This document shows positions 55,371 through 64,000 of a DNA stretch of 64,000 nucleotides, piece by piece. The DNA lies in contig CANGCM010000001.1 of the NCBI GenBank assembly GCA_947452535.1, positions 1 through 64,000 of the forward strand. Reading direction: 5' to 3'. The position numbers and the translations under genes were made by a program. The DNA comes from Burkholderiaceae bacterium. Its GTDB lineage: Bacteria > Pseudomonadota > Gammaproteobacteria > Burkholderiales > Burkholderiaceae. Numbering within the stretch: the stretch's first letter is position 1; each line of letters starts with the position of its first letter. The notes beneath the pieces are model-generated. The model ran no database searches and was not told the DNA's origin. It worked only from the letters and a program-made list of their open reading frames with translations.

Positions 55371-56399
55371 TTATTCCCAGCTTGCACGTGGGGTAAAGAA
55401 CACGCCGTGCGGAGATTTACCAACCGGAATTACGGTGACCAACTTCATTGAAGGAATATCAATCACGCCGACTTTTTTAGAGAAGCGAAGGGTCACCCAC
55501 AGAGTCTTGCCGTCAGGCGTGATTTCCATATCATCAGGGCCTGCAGGCAATCCAGTAATATCCCCAAGCTTTTCTAGGGTCTGCATATTAATCAGGCTAA
55601 TGGTTGATGCAATTCGATTACTCAAGAAGACGTGTTTCTTATCACCCAGTGGGCGAAAGTTATGGGCACCCTTGCCTGTAGTAATTCGCTTTACTTCTTT
55701 GCGATTTTTCCAGTCAATCACCTGAACATAGTCTTCGCCTGTAATACCAATCAATAGATATTGATCTCCTGGGGTCATCCACAAGCCAGCGGGCACCTTA
55801 CCTGTAGGTATTTTCCATGTAACAGTCTGGGTATCCAAATCAATTGCAGCTAGTTCATTTGAATCCTGCAAAGTGATAAAAGCGGTTTTACTATCCGCCG
55901 TGAATGCCACATGGCTTGGCGTCTTACCTAGCTTAATAGATTTAGTTAACTTCAGATCAACGCCCTGTGCGCTGTATACATCCACCCGATCCAAACGGTT
56001 GCCATTCGCAATAAACCACTTATGATTTGGTGAGTAACCGATTTGATATGGGTCTATGATGTCAGGAATTTTGCCGATCAACTCACCACTCACAGGATTC
56101 ATTAGGGTAAGGTCATTACCGGCAGCATTCGCAACCAAGAGCGTTCTCTGATCTGGAGTCAACATCAGGTGATGGGGCTCTTTACCAACTGGTACGGTCT
56201 TAATCACTTTACGAGTAGGCATATCGATCAAGCTTACCGTTGCTTCGCCAGAGTTCAACACGATTGCTATCTTAGGCTCAGCCTTCAGATCGGATGTAGC
56301 CGAAATTTGAGCGGAGACGGCCTGATGTAGCCCCAGCAGGACAAATATTGCCAGAGCTGAATTAGCTCCAAATCTGGTGGAAGCAATAAAAGTAAGCAT
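55371..56399 (-). CDS. Secreted YVTN-type beta-propeller protein
   Basis: A 342-aa protein with a signal peptide (ALAIFVLLGLHQAVSAQ) and about seven repeats of roughly 42 residues containing the YVTN-like pattern (MPTRKVIKTVPVGKEPHHLMLTPDQRTLLVANAAGND, then similar units). Such propellers are periplasmic binding or scaffolding proteins, and some accompany c-type cytochrome or PQQ systems; none is seen here. It appears to start a unit with the deacetylase and hydroxylase genes. Confidence 0.85.
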   Translation of the reverse strand: MLTFIASTRFGANSALAIFVLLGLHQAVSAQISATSDLKAEPKIAIVLNSGEATVSLIDMPTRKVIKTVPVGKEPHHLMLTPDQRTLLVANAAGNDLTLMNPVSGELIGKIPDIIDPYQIGYSPNHKWFIANGNRLDRVDVYSAQGVDLKLTKSIKLGKTPSHVAFTADSKTAFITLQDSNELAAIDLDTQTVTWKIPTGKVPAGLWMTPGDQYLLIGITGEDYVQVIDWKNRKEVKRITTGKGAHNFRPLGDKKHVFLSNRIASTISLINMQTLEKLGDITGLPAGPDDMEITPDGKTLWVTLRFSKKVGVIDIPSMKLVTVIPVGKSPHGVFFTPRASWE

Positions 56400-56462
56400 A
56401 GCCTACATTGTAAGCAATTGAGGCAACTGTGGAGTCGATTCAATTGCACTCGGTTTGAGCAG

Positions 56463-56744
56463 TTACAGCAGATTCTTAGTACTTTTGAGTAACTTTACGG
56501 CACCCCCGCCAATGGCTAAGACCTTGCCGGCTAATTTGGGCTTGTAGTGTGCCAATATCGCAAAAGCACTTGTCCAAATAATCGGGCTACTCCTCATAAA
56601 ATTAAACGCATCAATTCCTTTATCAGCCCAAGATAGAGATTTTTCTATCGGCTCGAAATGTAGAGCAAATTCAGCCCGCTCTTGTGCTGCCCGCTCTCGA
56701 AGCTCTCCTTGCCTTGCTACAAGATTTACCAGTTTGAAGCTCAT
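56463..56744 (-). CDS. Small YqjK-like protein
   Basis: A 93-aa basic protein with a helical N-terminal part (LVARQGELRERAAQERAEFALHFEPIEKSL) and a weakly hydrophobic middle (SPIIWTSAFAILAHYKP). It overlaps the YqjE-like gene by 4 bp. By position and style it corresponds to YqjK of the yqjD-yqjE-yqjK cluster; sequence resemblance is weak. Function unknown. Confidence 0.65.
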   Translation of the reverse strand: MSFKLVNLVARQGELRERAAQERAEFALHFEPIEKSLSWADKGIDAFNFMRSSPIIWTSAFAILAHYKPKLAGKVLAIGGGAVKLLKSTKNLL

Positions 56745-57112
56745 CGCTTTGAAAGCTCCTGGCAGTCTTGCGCTAACTCTGCAATAGTGGCAGCAAATAA
56801 TTTAGGCATAGTCTTTAAGGATCGCAAAACTACAAGGGCGAGAATGCAGCCTACTGCCAAGAAGCCGCTTGTTAGTAGGCTTAGCGCCAGCATGCGATCA
56901 CTATCCCAGCTGTAGACCACGATAAGTAAAGCTAGCATTACTAGGCCAAAGAATAAAAAGAATAAGGTAAAGATCACCATGATTAGAAGATTTATAAACT
57001 GAGTGCGCGCGATTTGCACATCCGTCGAAATTAGCTCTAAGCGAGTCTGTGCGATCGAAGCTCCGGTAAAGACCAAATTCTTAAGGGAAGATAGCAGCGT
57101 TTCTTGTGACAT
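56741..57112 (-). CDS. YqjE-like phage-holin-family membrane protein
   Basis: A 123-aa protein with an amphipathic start (LLSSLKNLVFTGASIAQTRLELISTDVQIARTQFINLLI) and two membrane helices (about 38-64 and 74-96), the layout of YqjE/DUF1469. It lies 6 bp after the YqjD-like gene. In E. coli this operon belongs to stationary-phase, membrane-associated proteins; the role here is inferred. Confidence 0.82.
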   Translation of the reverse strand: MSQETLLSSLKNLVFTGASIAQTRLELISTDVQIARTQFINLLIMVIFTLFFLFFGLVMLALLIVVYSWDSDRMLALSLLTSGFLAVGCILALVVLRSLKTMPKLFAATIAELAQDCQELSKR

Positions 57113-57118
57113 GATGTC

Positions 57119-57451
57119 CTAACGACGGATAAATAAGCCGATGAGCAGGCCCAAACCAGCAGCAACGCCTATGGACTCCCAGGGATTTCGGTGCACGAAC
57201 TCGTCTGCACCTTTAGCGACAACCGTCGCCTTTTCAGACAAAGTGCCTTCCATAGTAGAAAGACTTTCCTTGGCATGATTGAGAGTATCTAAAGTCTTTG
57301 AGCGAATGGTACTCAGTAGGCCATCCTCATGAATTGCCGTAGCTTTAATGAGCTCTTCAGCATCCATCATTAATGCTTTGAAATCACTGATTAACTGCTC
57401 AGAATGAACTTGGACCCCCTCATACGCAGTAGTCGATTGTTTAGTAGTCAT
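57119..57451 (-). CDS. YqjD/ElaB-type (DUF883) protein
   Basis: A 110-aa helical protein ending in a C-terminal membrane anchor with GxxxG-like glycines (NPWESIGVAAGLGLLIGLFIRR), the signature of the YqjD/ElaB family. E. coli YqjD binds ribosomes at the inner membrane in stationary phase. First gene of the yqjD-yqjE-yqjK-like set. Confidence 0.9.
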   Translation of the reverse strand: MTTKQSTTAYEGVQVHSEQLISDFKALMMDAEELIKATAIHEDGLLSTIRSKTLDTLNHAKESLSTMEGTLSEKATVVAKGADEFVHRNPWESIGVAAGLGLLIGLFIRR

Positions 57452-57494
57452 TTTTGCCTCTCGCTAATGATGAATTGATACTCCGTTGCCCATC

Positions 57495-57956
57495 CTAGGT
57501 ATTTCTAGACTGGGATCCTAGCAATAAAATAGTCATACCGGCATTACCATCCTTGAAGTACTTTAGATGCGCCTTAAGGCCAGCCCGTCTTCGTAAGAGT
57601 GCATGGTAAGCATCGCTACCAAATGGCGTCTTTTCCCCAAAATAATATTCATCTACGCGATCTGAAAAATAATTATTTTCCAGGGCATCGTGCACAGCCC
57701 ATTTGATCTTACCGCCCTCACCACTAGCACCATAGCCATGAATCAAAATGATCGCCTTAATCCCAAGCTCGAATGCTCGACGGAGTGCTGTCGTAAGTCG
57801 ATCTAAAGCCTCTTCAGCGCTTGGACTATCGAACTTCAAGTTAAGTACTACTGTATCGCTATGTGCTATCGGCAACTGCTCGCTACCGCACTGACGACAA
57901 TCGTCAAGCATCCCCCTAGGGTTGCCGCACTGCGGACACTCAAATGAGTGGTTCAT
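57495..57956 (-). CDS. Zinc-ribbon plus Smr-domain protein
   Basis: A 153-aa protein. Residues 7-25 carry two CxxC pairs (CPQCG and CRQCG). The rest (about 33-150) looks like an Smr domain: LNLKFDSPSAEEALDRLTTALRRAFELGIKAIILIHGYGASGEGGKIKWAVHDAL, including the GxG of IHGYGASG. Smr domains are nucleases or nucleic-acid binders. The first domain motif LDLHG is replaced by LNLKF, so activity is uncertain. Confidence 0.72.
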   Translation of the reverse strand: MNHSFECPQCGNPRGMLDDCRQCGSEQLPIAHSDTVVLNLKFDSPSAEEALDRLTTALRRAFELGIKAIILIHGYGASGEGGKIKWAVHDALENNYFSDRVDEYYFGEKTPFGSDAYHALLRRRAGLKAHLKYFKDGNAGMTILLLGSQSRNT

Positions 57957-58002
57957 TAGAGGCCTTCACAGATCATTGGGTGATAAGCCACTCAAAGCAA
58001 TC

Positions 58003-58299
58003 TTAAGAACAGTATTTTGCTTCCAATGCAGATGCTGAATTTACTTGATCGTCAACCATTCGGTTTAGGGTAACTTGAGCAGCATCTTTATTTTCTTGAG
58101 CTTTTAGATTCAGATTAATCAATCCAGCTACGTCTTTGCGTATGGAAGTATTGCCATATCGTAGGTCCTTGAGCGTGGAAACGGCTTCGGCTGAAATTTT
58201 GCATTGCTGACTCACCAACTCAGAAGAATCCGATGAAGTACTTGCATATGCAAATGCGGCTACGGAGATCGATGCTACAGCTAAGAGAGATTTTTTCAT
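58003..58299 (-). CDS. Small secreted protein of unknown function
   Basis: A 98-aa protein with a signal peptide (MKKSLLAVASISVAAFAYA) and a helical mature part with two cysteines (C33 and C97), possibly a disulfide. No family recognised. Its ATG lies one base after the stop of the small HTH gene, so the two are co-translated. Confidence 0.65.
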   Translation of the reverse strand: MKKSLLAVASISVAAFAYASTSSDSSELVSQQCKISAEAVSTLKDLRYGNTSIRKDVAGLINLNLKAQENKDAAQVTLNRMVDDQVNSASALEAKYCS

Positions 58300-58300
58300 C

Positions 58301-58480
58301 TTATTTCCTTAATTTGTGACCACACGTTGGACAGCAACCTAAATCTTTTGCTTTTGTTTTTCTTAAGGCGGCATAGACACTAGATTCTGAAATCTCCATC
58401 TTTCTAGCGGCCTGAGCTGCAGTCATACCCTTCCCTATCCAATCTAAAGCTTGATGCGTCTTTGGTATTACTTTTCTCAT
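58301..58480 (-). CDS. Small HTH protein with C-terminal CxxC zinc motif (59 aa, below ORF-track cutoff)
   Basis: The translation starts MRKVIPKTHQALDWIGKGMT and includes AAQAARKMEISESSVYAALR and CCPTCGHKLRK. The centre (about 17-45) is a resolvase/Hin-like helix-turn-helix; the tail CCPTCGH could bind zinc. A strong ribosome site GGAGG lies 4 bp before the ATG, and the reading frame has normal codon use. It ends one base before the secreted-protein gene. Probably a small DNA-binding regulator; its target may be its own promoter. Confidence 0.8.
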   Translation of the reverse strand: MRKVIPKTHQALDWIGKGMTAAQAARKMEISESSVYAALRKTKAKDLGCCPTCGHKLRK

Positions 58481-58498
58481 TTTGCCTCCTTAACCCAT

Positions 58499-58528
58499 AC
58501 TATACTACAGAAGTTGTGAAGTTGTGAA
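58499..58528 (-). promoter_or_regulatory. Promoter of HTH/secreted-protein unit with tandem repeat
   Basis: On the minus strand TTCACA (58528-58523) and TATAGT (58504-58499) are 18 bp apart. The -35 region lies in a tandem 8-bp repeat (TTCACAAC twice on the minus strand, 58513-58528), which may be an operator. Confidence 0.5.
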
Positions 58529-58662
58529 CTTTATTAATAAATTCCCAAAAAGATATGGCATTGTTAAAAATCAATGAATTAAATGAGTCTGAAGATATGG
58601 CTAAGGTTGAAGTCGAGACTTATGGGGAAACCGCCATAGATCTGCCGGGCATGAGAGGCAAT

Positions 58663-58687
58663 AAAAAAGCCCCGGTTAAGGGGCTTT
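58663..58687 (-). terminator. Rho-independent terminator downstream of tRNA-Ser
   Basis: Minus strand GCCCC, loop TTAACC, GGGGC, then TTTTTTAT. It lies 44 bp after the tRNA 3' end and fits as its terminator; on the plus strand only TTTGTT follows. Confidence 0.75.
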
Positions 58688-58730
58688 GTTATGTGTCGTA
58701 ACAGCTCAAGCAGTTAAATCACAAGGATTT

Positions 58731-58825
58731 TGGCGGAGACGAGAGGATTCGAACCTCCGATCAGAGTTTTAGCCCCGATGCTCCCTTAGCAGGGGAGTGC
58801 CTTCGACCAGCTCGGCCACGTCTCC
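58731..58825 (-). tRNA. tRNA-Ser(GCU)
   Basis: The minus strand reads GGAGACG at the 5' end and CGTCTCC-G-CCA at the 3' end, a full 7-bp acceptor stem with encoded CCA. The anticodon arm is CTCCC-CTGCTAA-GGGAG, giving anticodon GCT for serine AGC/AGU codons. The long variable arm and TTCGAAT T-loop are those of a class II tRNA. It lies next to lysC, a position common in Burkholderiales. Confidence 0.96.
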
Positions 58826-58914
58826 TTGCATGATGCCATTACAACGCCCACAGTTTAACGGATTCCGTTGACGGCGGGTTTTTACTGCTGTTTTAAAGCA
58901 AATAATCCGTATTT

Positions 58915-60165
58915 CTACTGCTGATCGAGCTCAAATGCCTTATGCAGGGAGCGGACAGCCAACTCCATATATTTCTCATCGATCACCACTGAAATCTTAA
59001 TTTCACTAGTCGAGATCATGAGGATATTGATGCCCTCTTCTGATAAGGTGCGGAACATCTTGCTGGCAACCCCAACATGGGATCGCATTCCAACCCCAAC
59101 CACAGACACCTTAGAAACCTTAGGGTCGCCATTAATTTCTTTGGCTTCGATATGGGCCTGCACATTACTTTTAAGCAAGTCCAACGCTTTTTGATAATCA
59201 CCGCGCGGCACTGTAAAAGTAAAGTCGGTCTTACCTTCAAATGATTGATTCTGAATAATCATATCGACATCAATGTTGGCATCCGCAATTGGGCCCAAAA
59301 TTTGGTAGGCGATACCTGGTCGATCAGGGACGCCCAGAACGGTAATTTTTGCTTCATCACGCGCAAAGGCGATGCCGGAAATAACTGCGGCTTCCATAGT
59401 GCTGTCCTCTTCAAATGTAATCAAGGTGCCCGACTTCATTTCTTGATCAAGGGGCATCAACGGATCTGTCAGCGATGACAGAACACGGGTTTTAACTCTG
59501 TACTTACCAGCAAATTCAACTGAACGAATCTGCAATACCTTCGATCCAAGACTAGCCATCTCAAGCATTTCTTCAAAGGTAATCTTGTCTAGTCGACGCG
59601 CATCTTCACAAACGCGAGGATCGGTCGTATAAACGCCATCAACGTCGGTGTAGATAAGACATTCATCTGCTTTGAGCGCTGCTGCAACTGCAACTGCCGA
59701 TGTATCAGAGCCGCCACGGCCTAAAGTAGTAATGTTGCCATTAGGATCAACGCCTTGAAAACCAGTGACTACTACAGCTCGTCCCGCGTTAAGATCGGCA
59801 AGGATTTTCTGATCATCAATACTCTTGATGCGCGCCTTAGTAAATGAAGAATCCGTATGAACTGTTACTTGCCAGCCAGCGTAACTCACAGCGTCAACAC
59901 CCTCGCGGAGTAATGCCAAGGCTAATAGACCAGAGCTCACTTGCTCGCCAGTAGAAGCGATTTGATCCAGCTCGCGAAGACTCGCATTGGGATTAACATC
60001 TTTTGCCAAGCCGAGCAAACGATTGGTCTCGCCTGACATTGCTGAAGGTACCACCACAACTTGGTGACCAGCGCGCATCCACTTAGCAACGCGTTTAGCG
60101 ACATTCTGAATGCGCTCAACCGAGCCCATTGAGGTGCCACCATACTTATGAACGATGAGAGCCAT
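58915..60165 (-). CDS. lysC: Aspartokinase
   Basis: A 416-aa aspartate kinase, the first step to lysine, threonine and methionine. The kinase domain (about 1-250) begins MALIVHKYGGTSMGS and has TLGRGGSDTSAVAVAAAL; two ACT domains (about 265-405) suggest feedback control by end products (KITVLGVPDRPGIAYQILGPI and VSVVGVGMRSHVGVASKMF). No riboswitch is seen upstream. Confidence 0.96.
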   Translation of the reverse strand: MALIVHKYGGTSMGSVERIQNVAKRVAKWMRAGHQVVVVPSAMSGETNRLLGLAKDVNPNASLRELDQIASTGEQVSSGLLALALLREGVDAVSYAGWQVTVHTDSSFTKARIKSIDDQKILADLNAGRAVVVTGFQGVDPNGNITTLGRGGSDTSAVAVAAALKADECLIYTDVDGVYTTDPRVCEDARRLDKITFEEMLEMASLGSKVLQIRSVEFAGKYRVKTRVLSSLTDPLMPLDQEMKSGTLITFEEDSTMEAAVISGIAFARDEAKITVLGVPDRPGIAYQILGPIADANIDVDMIIQNQSFEGKTDFTFTVPRGDYQKALDLLKSNVQAHIEAKEINGDPKVSKVSVVGVGMRSHVGVASKMFRTLSEEGINILMISTSEIKISVVIDEKYMELAVRSLHKAFELDQQ

Positions 60166-60249
60166 AAAAACCGTTGTATTGTCTATTTATAGGGAATTTC
60201 ATTCCCTAGGGTCTAAAAGGGGCTTATTTTACAGGGTTTTATGCCAGCA

Positions 60250-61569
60250 CTATGGCTCGTCAGCCCACTGGGGAAGTACTCGCTTACCGGTGGAGACTAA
60301 ATGCGGATAACTGACCCCCACACCCGCTACTGCAATGAGCTCATCATTGATATAGAGCAGAGTTGCCAGACGCTCCCAAGGTGGCGTTCCCGACTCCTGA
60401 AATAGGTTCTTCAGAGTCTTACGAGGGCCGCGAGGTTTAATTTGAATCTTTTCCGCGCCCTGACGCTCTCTTTGCTCGATTAGACCCCGCTGCTCCGCCT
60501 CGCTGACCCAAGCTGAAGGCAAGCCAAGCAACTGACTACGCGGTGAAATTTCCTTGAAAATCCACCGACCAGTTTGAGGAAGAGCTACTTGTAAGACGCC
60601 ACGCCAAAGACGAATGCAATGTTCGTCATGCTGCCATTCCAAACAGGAGTCCTGCTTGACCGCTACCAGATCCTTCCACCAAGACTCAAGACGCTCCTGG
60701 GATGGCATTGCCAACTCATTTAACCTTAGCCAATATCGGATCAAGTTATTTGCGGCGGGTTTATCTGCTTTAGTGAGCGCCAAGAGCGGAGTCAATACTA
60801 AGGTCTTACCCCGCAGGATATTTTTTCCATCTTGTTTTGCCAAACGATCAAGCAATACTTGGGATTGAGCGAGCAAGTCTGCGCTACGGGCTAAATTAGC
60901 GATGGCTCCTGGTTGAATCTTTTCTAAGTTCGGGATGATTTGTTTACGAATAGCATTGCGACGATAACGCGTATTTTGATTGCTAGGATCTTCAATCCAA
61001 TTGAGTTTGTATTTTTTAGCATAGGCTTCTAGTTCCACCTTGCTTTGGTTAAGCAATGGACGCCAGAGAGAAATCGAGTGGCCTTCTTTTGAATTAGAGC
61101 GACGCAGTGGCATGCTAGAGAGGCCCGCCACGCCGGATCCCCGAAGGAGTTGCAACAGAATAGTTTCCGCTTGGTCATTTTGATGATGTGCCAGCAGCAA
61201 ATCTTCAACACCATGCTCAATACATAGTTCGGTCAGGGCCTCATAGCGCTCTACCCTTGCTCTAGCTTCAATGTTTCCCTGCGCTTTATCAGCAAAGTGC
61301 AAAAGGCGAAAGTCAAAATGGGCATGGTATTTTTTGGCTAGCTTCTCACAGAATACAAGCCATTGATCAGCCTGCTTTTGCAATCCATGGTGAATATGAA
61401 AGACCCAAACTTCGGTAGATTGCTTTGAAGTATTGCTAGCCTGTACTGATTTACAAACAGTATCGAGCAATACAACCGAATCGAGACCACCACTTAAGGC
61501 AAGCGCAATTCGATTGGTCGCCTGCAGATCTGCCTTAAGGCTTGGCTTCGATTTCCTTGAACTTACCAT
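60250..61569 (-). CDS. tilS: tRNA(Ile)-lysidine synthase
   Basis: A 439-aa enzyme that converts the C34 wobble base of tRNA-Ile(CAU) to lysidine. The PP-loop is [15 protein letters not shown], followed by [33 protein letters not shown] and [18 protein letters not shown]; the C-terminal substrate-binding domain has [24 protein letters not shown]. The chosen ATG overlaps accA by 35 bp; no later Met before the PP-loop exists, so the overlap is probably real. Confidence 0.94.
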   Translation of the reverse strand: MVSSRKSKPSLKADLQATNRIALALSGGLDSVVLLDTVCKSVQASNTSKQSTEVWVFHIHHGLQKQADQWLVFCEKLAKKYHAHFDFRLLHFADKAQGNIEARARVERYEALTELCIEHGVEDLLLAHHQNDQAETILLQLLRGSGVAGLSSMPLRRSNSKEGHSISLWRPLLNQSKVELEAYAKKYKLNWIEDPSNQNTRYRRNAIRKQIIPNLEKIQPGAIANLARSADLLAQSQVLLDRLAKQDGKNILRGKTLVLTPLLALTKADKPAANNLIRYWLRLNELAMPSQERLESWWKDLVAVKQDSCLEWQHDEHCIRLWRGVLQVALPQTGRWIFKEISPRSQLLGLPSAWVSEAEQRGLIEQRERQGAEKIQIKPRGPRKTLKNLFQESGTPPWERLATLLYINDELIAVAGVGVSYPHLVSTGKRVLPQWADEP

Positions 61570-62506
61570 AGCTCATCAAGCGTTTATAGCGACGCTCAAG
61601 TAGCGCATCTACTTTCATGCCGTCGAAGATCTTAAGAGATTCAGCTAAAGCTTTGCGCATATTCGTCATCATGGCATCGTAATCACGATGGGCTCCACCA
61701 GTAGGCTCAGCAACAATCTTATCTATCAAGCCCAATGTTTTTAAGCGTTGTGCGGTAAGGCCTAATTGCTCAGCAGCTTCAGGCGCCTTCTCAGCAGTTT
61801 TCCATAGAATCGACGCACAGCCTTCCGGTGAAATGACGGAATAGGTAGAGTTTTGTAACATCAATACGACGTCTCCCATGGCAATTGCTAAAGCACCACC
61901 AGATCCGCCTTCACCAATAATGGTGGCGATGATAGGAACTTCTAATTCTGCTTGCACATATAAGTTACGACCAATCGCTTCGGATTGATTACGCTCCTCC
62001 GCATCGATACCTGGGAATGCGCCTGGAGTGTCAACAAAAGTAAAGACCGGTAATTTAAATTTCTCTGCTAAACGCATTAGACGCATAGCCTTGCGGTATC
62101 CCTCTGGACGACTCATGCCGAAGTTTCTTAAGGCACGCTCTTTTGTATCTCGACCTTTTTGATGGCCAATAACCATACAAGGTTGATTATCAAAACGTGC
62201 TAAACCTGCAATGATAGATTGATCATCAGCAAAATTACGATCGCCATGGAGCTCATGAAAGTCGGTAAATAAGGCGCTCACGTAATCTAATGTATAGGGA
62301 CGTTGAGGATGACGCGCCACTTGCGAAACCTGCCAAGGACTTAGATTGGCATAAACGTCCTTGGTCAGCTGCTGACTTTTTTCAGTCAGCGTTTTGATCT
62401 CATCGGAGATATCTACCGATGATTCATCTTGTACAAATTGCAGCTCCTCAATCTTTGACTCTAGTTCAGCGATTGACTGCTCAAAATCCAGGAAAGTCGT
62501 TTTCAT
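61535..62506 (-). CDS. accA: Acetyl-CoA carboxylase carboxyltransferase subunit alpha
   Basis: A 323-aa subunit of acetyl-CoA carboxylase for fatty acid synthesis. It begins with a helical part ([23 protein letters not shown]) and shows [50 protein letters not shown] and [16 protein letters not shown]. It is followed by overlapping tilS and preceded by the glycosylase gene, the usual Burkholderiales order. Confidence 0.96.
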   Translation of the reverse strand: MKTTFLDFEQSIAELESKIEELQFVQDESSVDISDEIKTLTEKSQQLTKDVYANLSPWQVSQVARHPQRPYTLDYVSALFTDFHELHGDRNFADDQSIIAGLARFDNQPCMVIGHQKGRDTKERALRNFGMSRPEGYRKAMRLMRLAEKFKLPVFTFVDTPGAFPGIDAEERNQSEAIGRNLYVQAELEVPIIATIIGEGGSGGALAIAMGDVVLMLQNSTYSVISPEGCASILWKTAEKAPEAAEQLGLTAQRLKTLGLIDKIVAEPTGGAHRDYDAMMTNMRKALAESLKIFDGMKVDALLERRYKRLMSYGKFKEIEAKP

Positions 62507-62515
62507 AGCCTGATT

Positions 62516-63172
62516 TTAATATTCAACGGGGACGGGGTCGATACTTCTCCACATATACCAGGTTGCCACCGTCCGCCAAGGGGCCCAATTAGCGGCTACC
62601 TCACGGGCTTCATGCCTACTGACTGGCTCTCCGCTGAAGTAATTGAGAGAAATAGCCTTAATCAGGCCCACATCATCCAATGGGAGAATATCGGGCCTCA
62701 CCATATTGAATATCAGGAACATTTCTGCAGTCCACCTTCCAATCCCTCTAATTGCACACAATTCCTTGATGATGGCCTCATCTTCCATACCTTTCCATTG
62801 ATTGGCATGCAAACGACCTGAGTCAAAATGCTCAGCTAGATCTCGAATATATTCCACCTTACGACTCGATAAGCCGGCTGCTCGCAATTCTTCTGCTGTT
62901 AATGCAAGAATATTTTTAGGGCTGACCTTCTTTTTGAGAGCCAGAAGCACTTTATTCCAAACCGACTGCGCGGCAGCAACAGAGATTTGTTGCCCAACGA
63001 TCGATCTTGCCAAGGTTGTAAATGCATCACCTCGCGTCATTAAGAAACCAGATCCAAATTTCGGAATGATTTTCTTCAGAATGCGGTCCTGTTTCATGAG
63101 CTCAGTACAAGCTCTGCCCCAATACTCTGGGGCCACTTCTTCAAGAATCGATTGCTCTGTTGCTTTACTCAA
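62516..63172 (-). CDS. DNA-3-methyladenine glycosylase II (AlkA-like, HhH-GPD)
   Basis: A 218-aa glycosylase that removes alkylated bases. The helix-hairpin-helix is LCAIRGIGRWTAEMFLIF, followed by RPDILPLDDVGLIKAI with the catalytic Asp; LARSIVGQQISVAAAQSVWNKV is the conserved upstream helix. The N-terminal AlkA extension is missing, as in many short bacterial forms. Translation appears to start at a TTG (63170-63172); an in-frame TGA lies just upstream and the first ATG is codon 26. Confidence 0.9.
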   Translation of the reverse strand: MSKATEQSILEEVAPEYWGRACTELMKQDRILKKIIPKFGSGFLMTRGDAFTTLARSIVGQQISVAAAQSVWNKVLLALKKKVSPKNILALTAEELRAAGLSSRKVEYIRDLAEHFDSGRLHANQWKGMEDEAIIKELCAIRGIGRWTAEMFLIFNMVRPDILPLDDVGLIKAISLNYFSGEPVSRHEAREVAANWAPWRTVATWYMWRSIDPVPVEY

Positions 63173-63232
63173 AATACATTCTCAATCACTTTATCTTCTT
63201 TATCAATTAGTTTCTAGACTGCACCAATCGAT

Positions 63233-64000
63233 CTAAGTTCTGCGCCATTCCGTAATACCACCTGGCTTATCTTCCAATACTACGCCCTGCTCCAACAATG
63301 CCTTGCGAATTAAGTCCGCTTTAGTAAAGTCTTTTGCCTGCTTAGCCGCCACACGCGCCCTAATCTGCTCCTCAATTTGCTCTGCAGACATACCCACCTC
63401 ACTACTCCGAGAGCCTGCCTGTAAAAATAAGGTTGGGTCACGCTGTAAAAAGTTTAAGGCTCCAGCAAGCTCTTTTAAGGTGGCTGCCAATTGCACCTGT
63501 TTCTCACCCTGCGCACGATTGACTTCGCTTGCTAATTCGAACAATACTGCAATCGCCTCAGGGGTATTGAAGTCATCATTCATGGCATCAGTAAAGCGAT
63601 TGACCCATTCAGAGTCTGGACCAACAGATCCATTACCCAAAGGTATATGAGCTAGAGCAGTGTAGAGGCGAACCAATCCAGAGCGGGCTTCCTCAAGCTG
63701 TGCATCACTATAGTTAATCGGACTGCGATAGTGGGCGCGCAACATAAAGAAGCGCAGTACCTCGGGATCAAAATTCTTTAAAACATCACGGATTAAGAAA
63801 AAATTGCCAAGTGACTTGGACATCTTTTCTTCATTCACCCGAATATGGCCGTTATGCATCCAGTAATTTACAAAAGGCTGATCAATCGCTTTGCGCTCTT
63901 TGCCGTATAAGGCCCCCTCACTTTGAGCAATCTCATTCTCATGATGAGGGAACTGCAAATCAGCGCCACCGCCATGAATATCAAAATGATTGCCCAATAA
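63233..64000 (-). CDS. cysS: Cysteinyl-tRNA synthetase, C-terminal part (cut by window edge)
   Basis: The last 255 codons of CysS; the gene continues past the right edge. The visible part starts in [23 protein letters not shown] with zinc-binding His/Glu, then the signature [12 protein letters not shown], and a helical anticodon-binding domain (about from [13 protein letters not shown] on) ending [21 protein letters not shown]. It charges tRNA-Cys. Upstream of alkA/accA on the same strand. Confidence 0.95.
   Translation of the reverse strand, partial: LLGNHFDIHGGGADLQFPHHENEIAQSEGALYGKERKAIDQPFVNYWMHNGHIRVNEEKMSKSLGNFFLIRDVLKNFDPEVLRFFMLRAHYRSPINYSDAQLEEARSGLVRLYTALAHIPLGNGSVGPDSEWVNRFTDAMNDDFNTPEAIAVLFELASEVNRAQGEKQVQLAATLKELAGALNFLQRDPTLFLQAGSRSSEVGMSAEQIEEQIRARVAAKQAKDFTKADLIRKALLEQGVVLEDKPGGITEWRRT

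Noticed and set aside
58555-58701. Plus-strand ORF of 48 codons (MALLKINELNESEDMAKVEV...)
   Set aside because: No ribosome site, runs through the tRNA terminator hairpin, and resembles no family; likely chance.
1-64000. Prophage, insertion sequence, CRISPR or restriction system
   Set aside because: No transposase, integrase, phage structural gene, repeat-spacer array, methylase or toxin-antitoxin pair could be recognised; the phage-holin name at 56741-57112 is only the YqjE family label.

Overview
The window is chromosomal DNA of a betaproteobacterium of the order Burkholderiales, most like a free-living freshwater Polynucleobacter. This rests on protein families and gene order (cysS-alkA-accA-tilS-lysC-tRNA-Ser; gntR between sdhC and mdh; aceE-aceF-lpdA next to a phasin, with a PAS kinase/FixJ-type regulator pair and folD on the other side; leuC-entericidin-leuD-leuB-asd-fimV-truA), on moderate GC by eye, and on tight gene packing. 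No database search was possible, so the genus is an inference. I see no prophage, insertion sequence, CRISPR array or integrase.

Layout. 1-14.5 kb is a long minus-strand run read right to left: gntR, sdhCDAB-sdhE, gltA, leuC-entericidin-leuD-leuB, asd, fimV, truA, bactofilin, M23 peptidase, and trpF cut by the left edge. It links the TCA cycle, leucine and aspartate-family synthesis and envelope genes. 14.6-32 kb is mixed housekeeping: mdh, a MliC-like secreted protein, DUF2863, yaaA, an aminotransferase, a GST, hydroxyacyl-CoA dehydrogenase, rarA, a periplasmic prolyl isomerase, a pabB-pabC fusion, a Nudix protein, the aat-bpt N-degron pair, pyrD, an IclR regulator, a PBP7-like endopeptidase, an EamA transporter and a phasin. 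32-45 kb holds the pyruvate dehydrogenase operon, a divergent two-component system, folD and an M3 oligopeptidase.

44.7-46.7 kb is the most accessory-looking part: a short BLUF blue-light receptor, a 315-bp intergenic region rich in dyads, an unknown 72-aa protein, a Crp/Fnr-type regulator and a 46-aa membrane protein that the ORF track misses. 46.8-52.7 kb holds xthA and the nitrogen control set ntrC, ntrB and glnA, with two NtrC sites and a -24/-12 promoter upstream of glnA. 52.7-58.5 kb has membrane and envelope proteins, a YqjD/YqjE-type cluster, an Smr protein, and a two-gene unit of a small HTH protein (missed by the track) and a secreted protein. 58.7-64 kb has tRNA-Ser(GCU), lysC, tilS, accA, an AlkA-type glycosylase and the 3' part of cysS.

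Most of the window is ordinary core genome and I found no clearly new multi-gene system. The best leads are regulatory: a perfect 11-bp-arm dyad between aceE and the kinase; a strong terminator inside the 5' coding part of ntrB, which seems to start at UUG; an NtrC with GAFPGA in place of GAFTGA; a 12-bp palindrome beside the mdh -35 box; a possible 25-aa leader ORF on the phasin gene; and the BLUF region.
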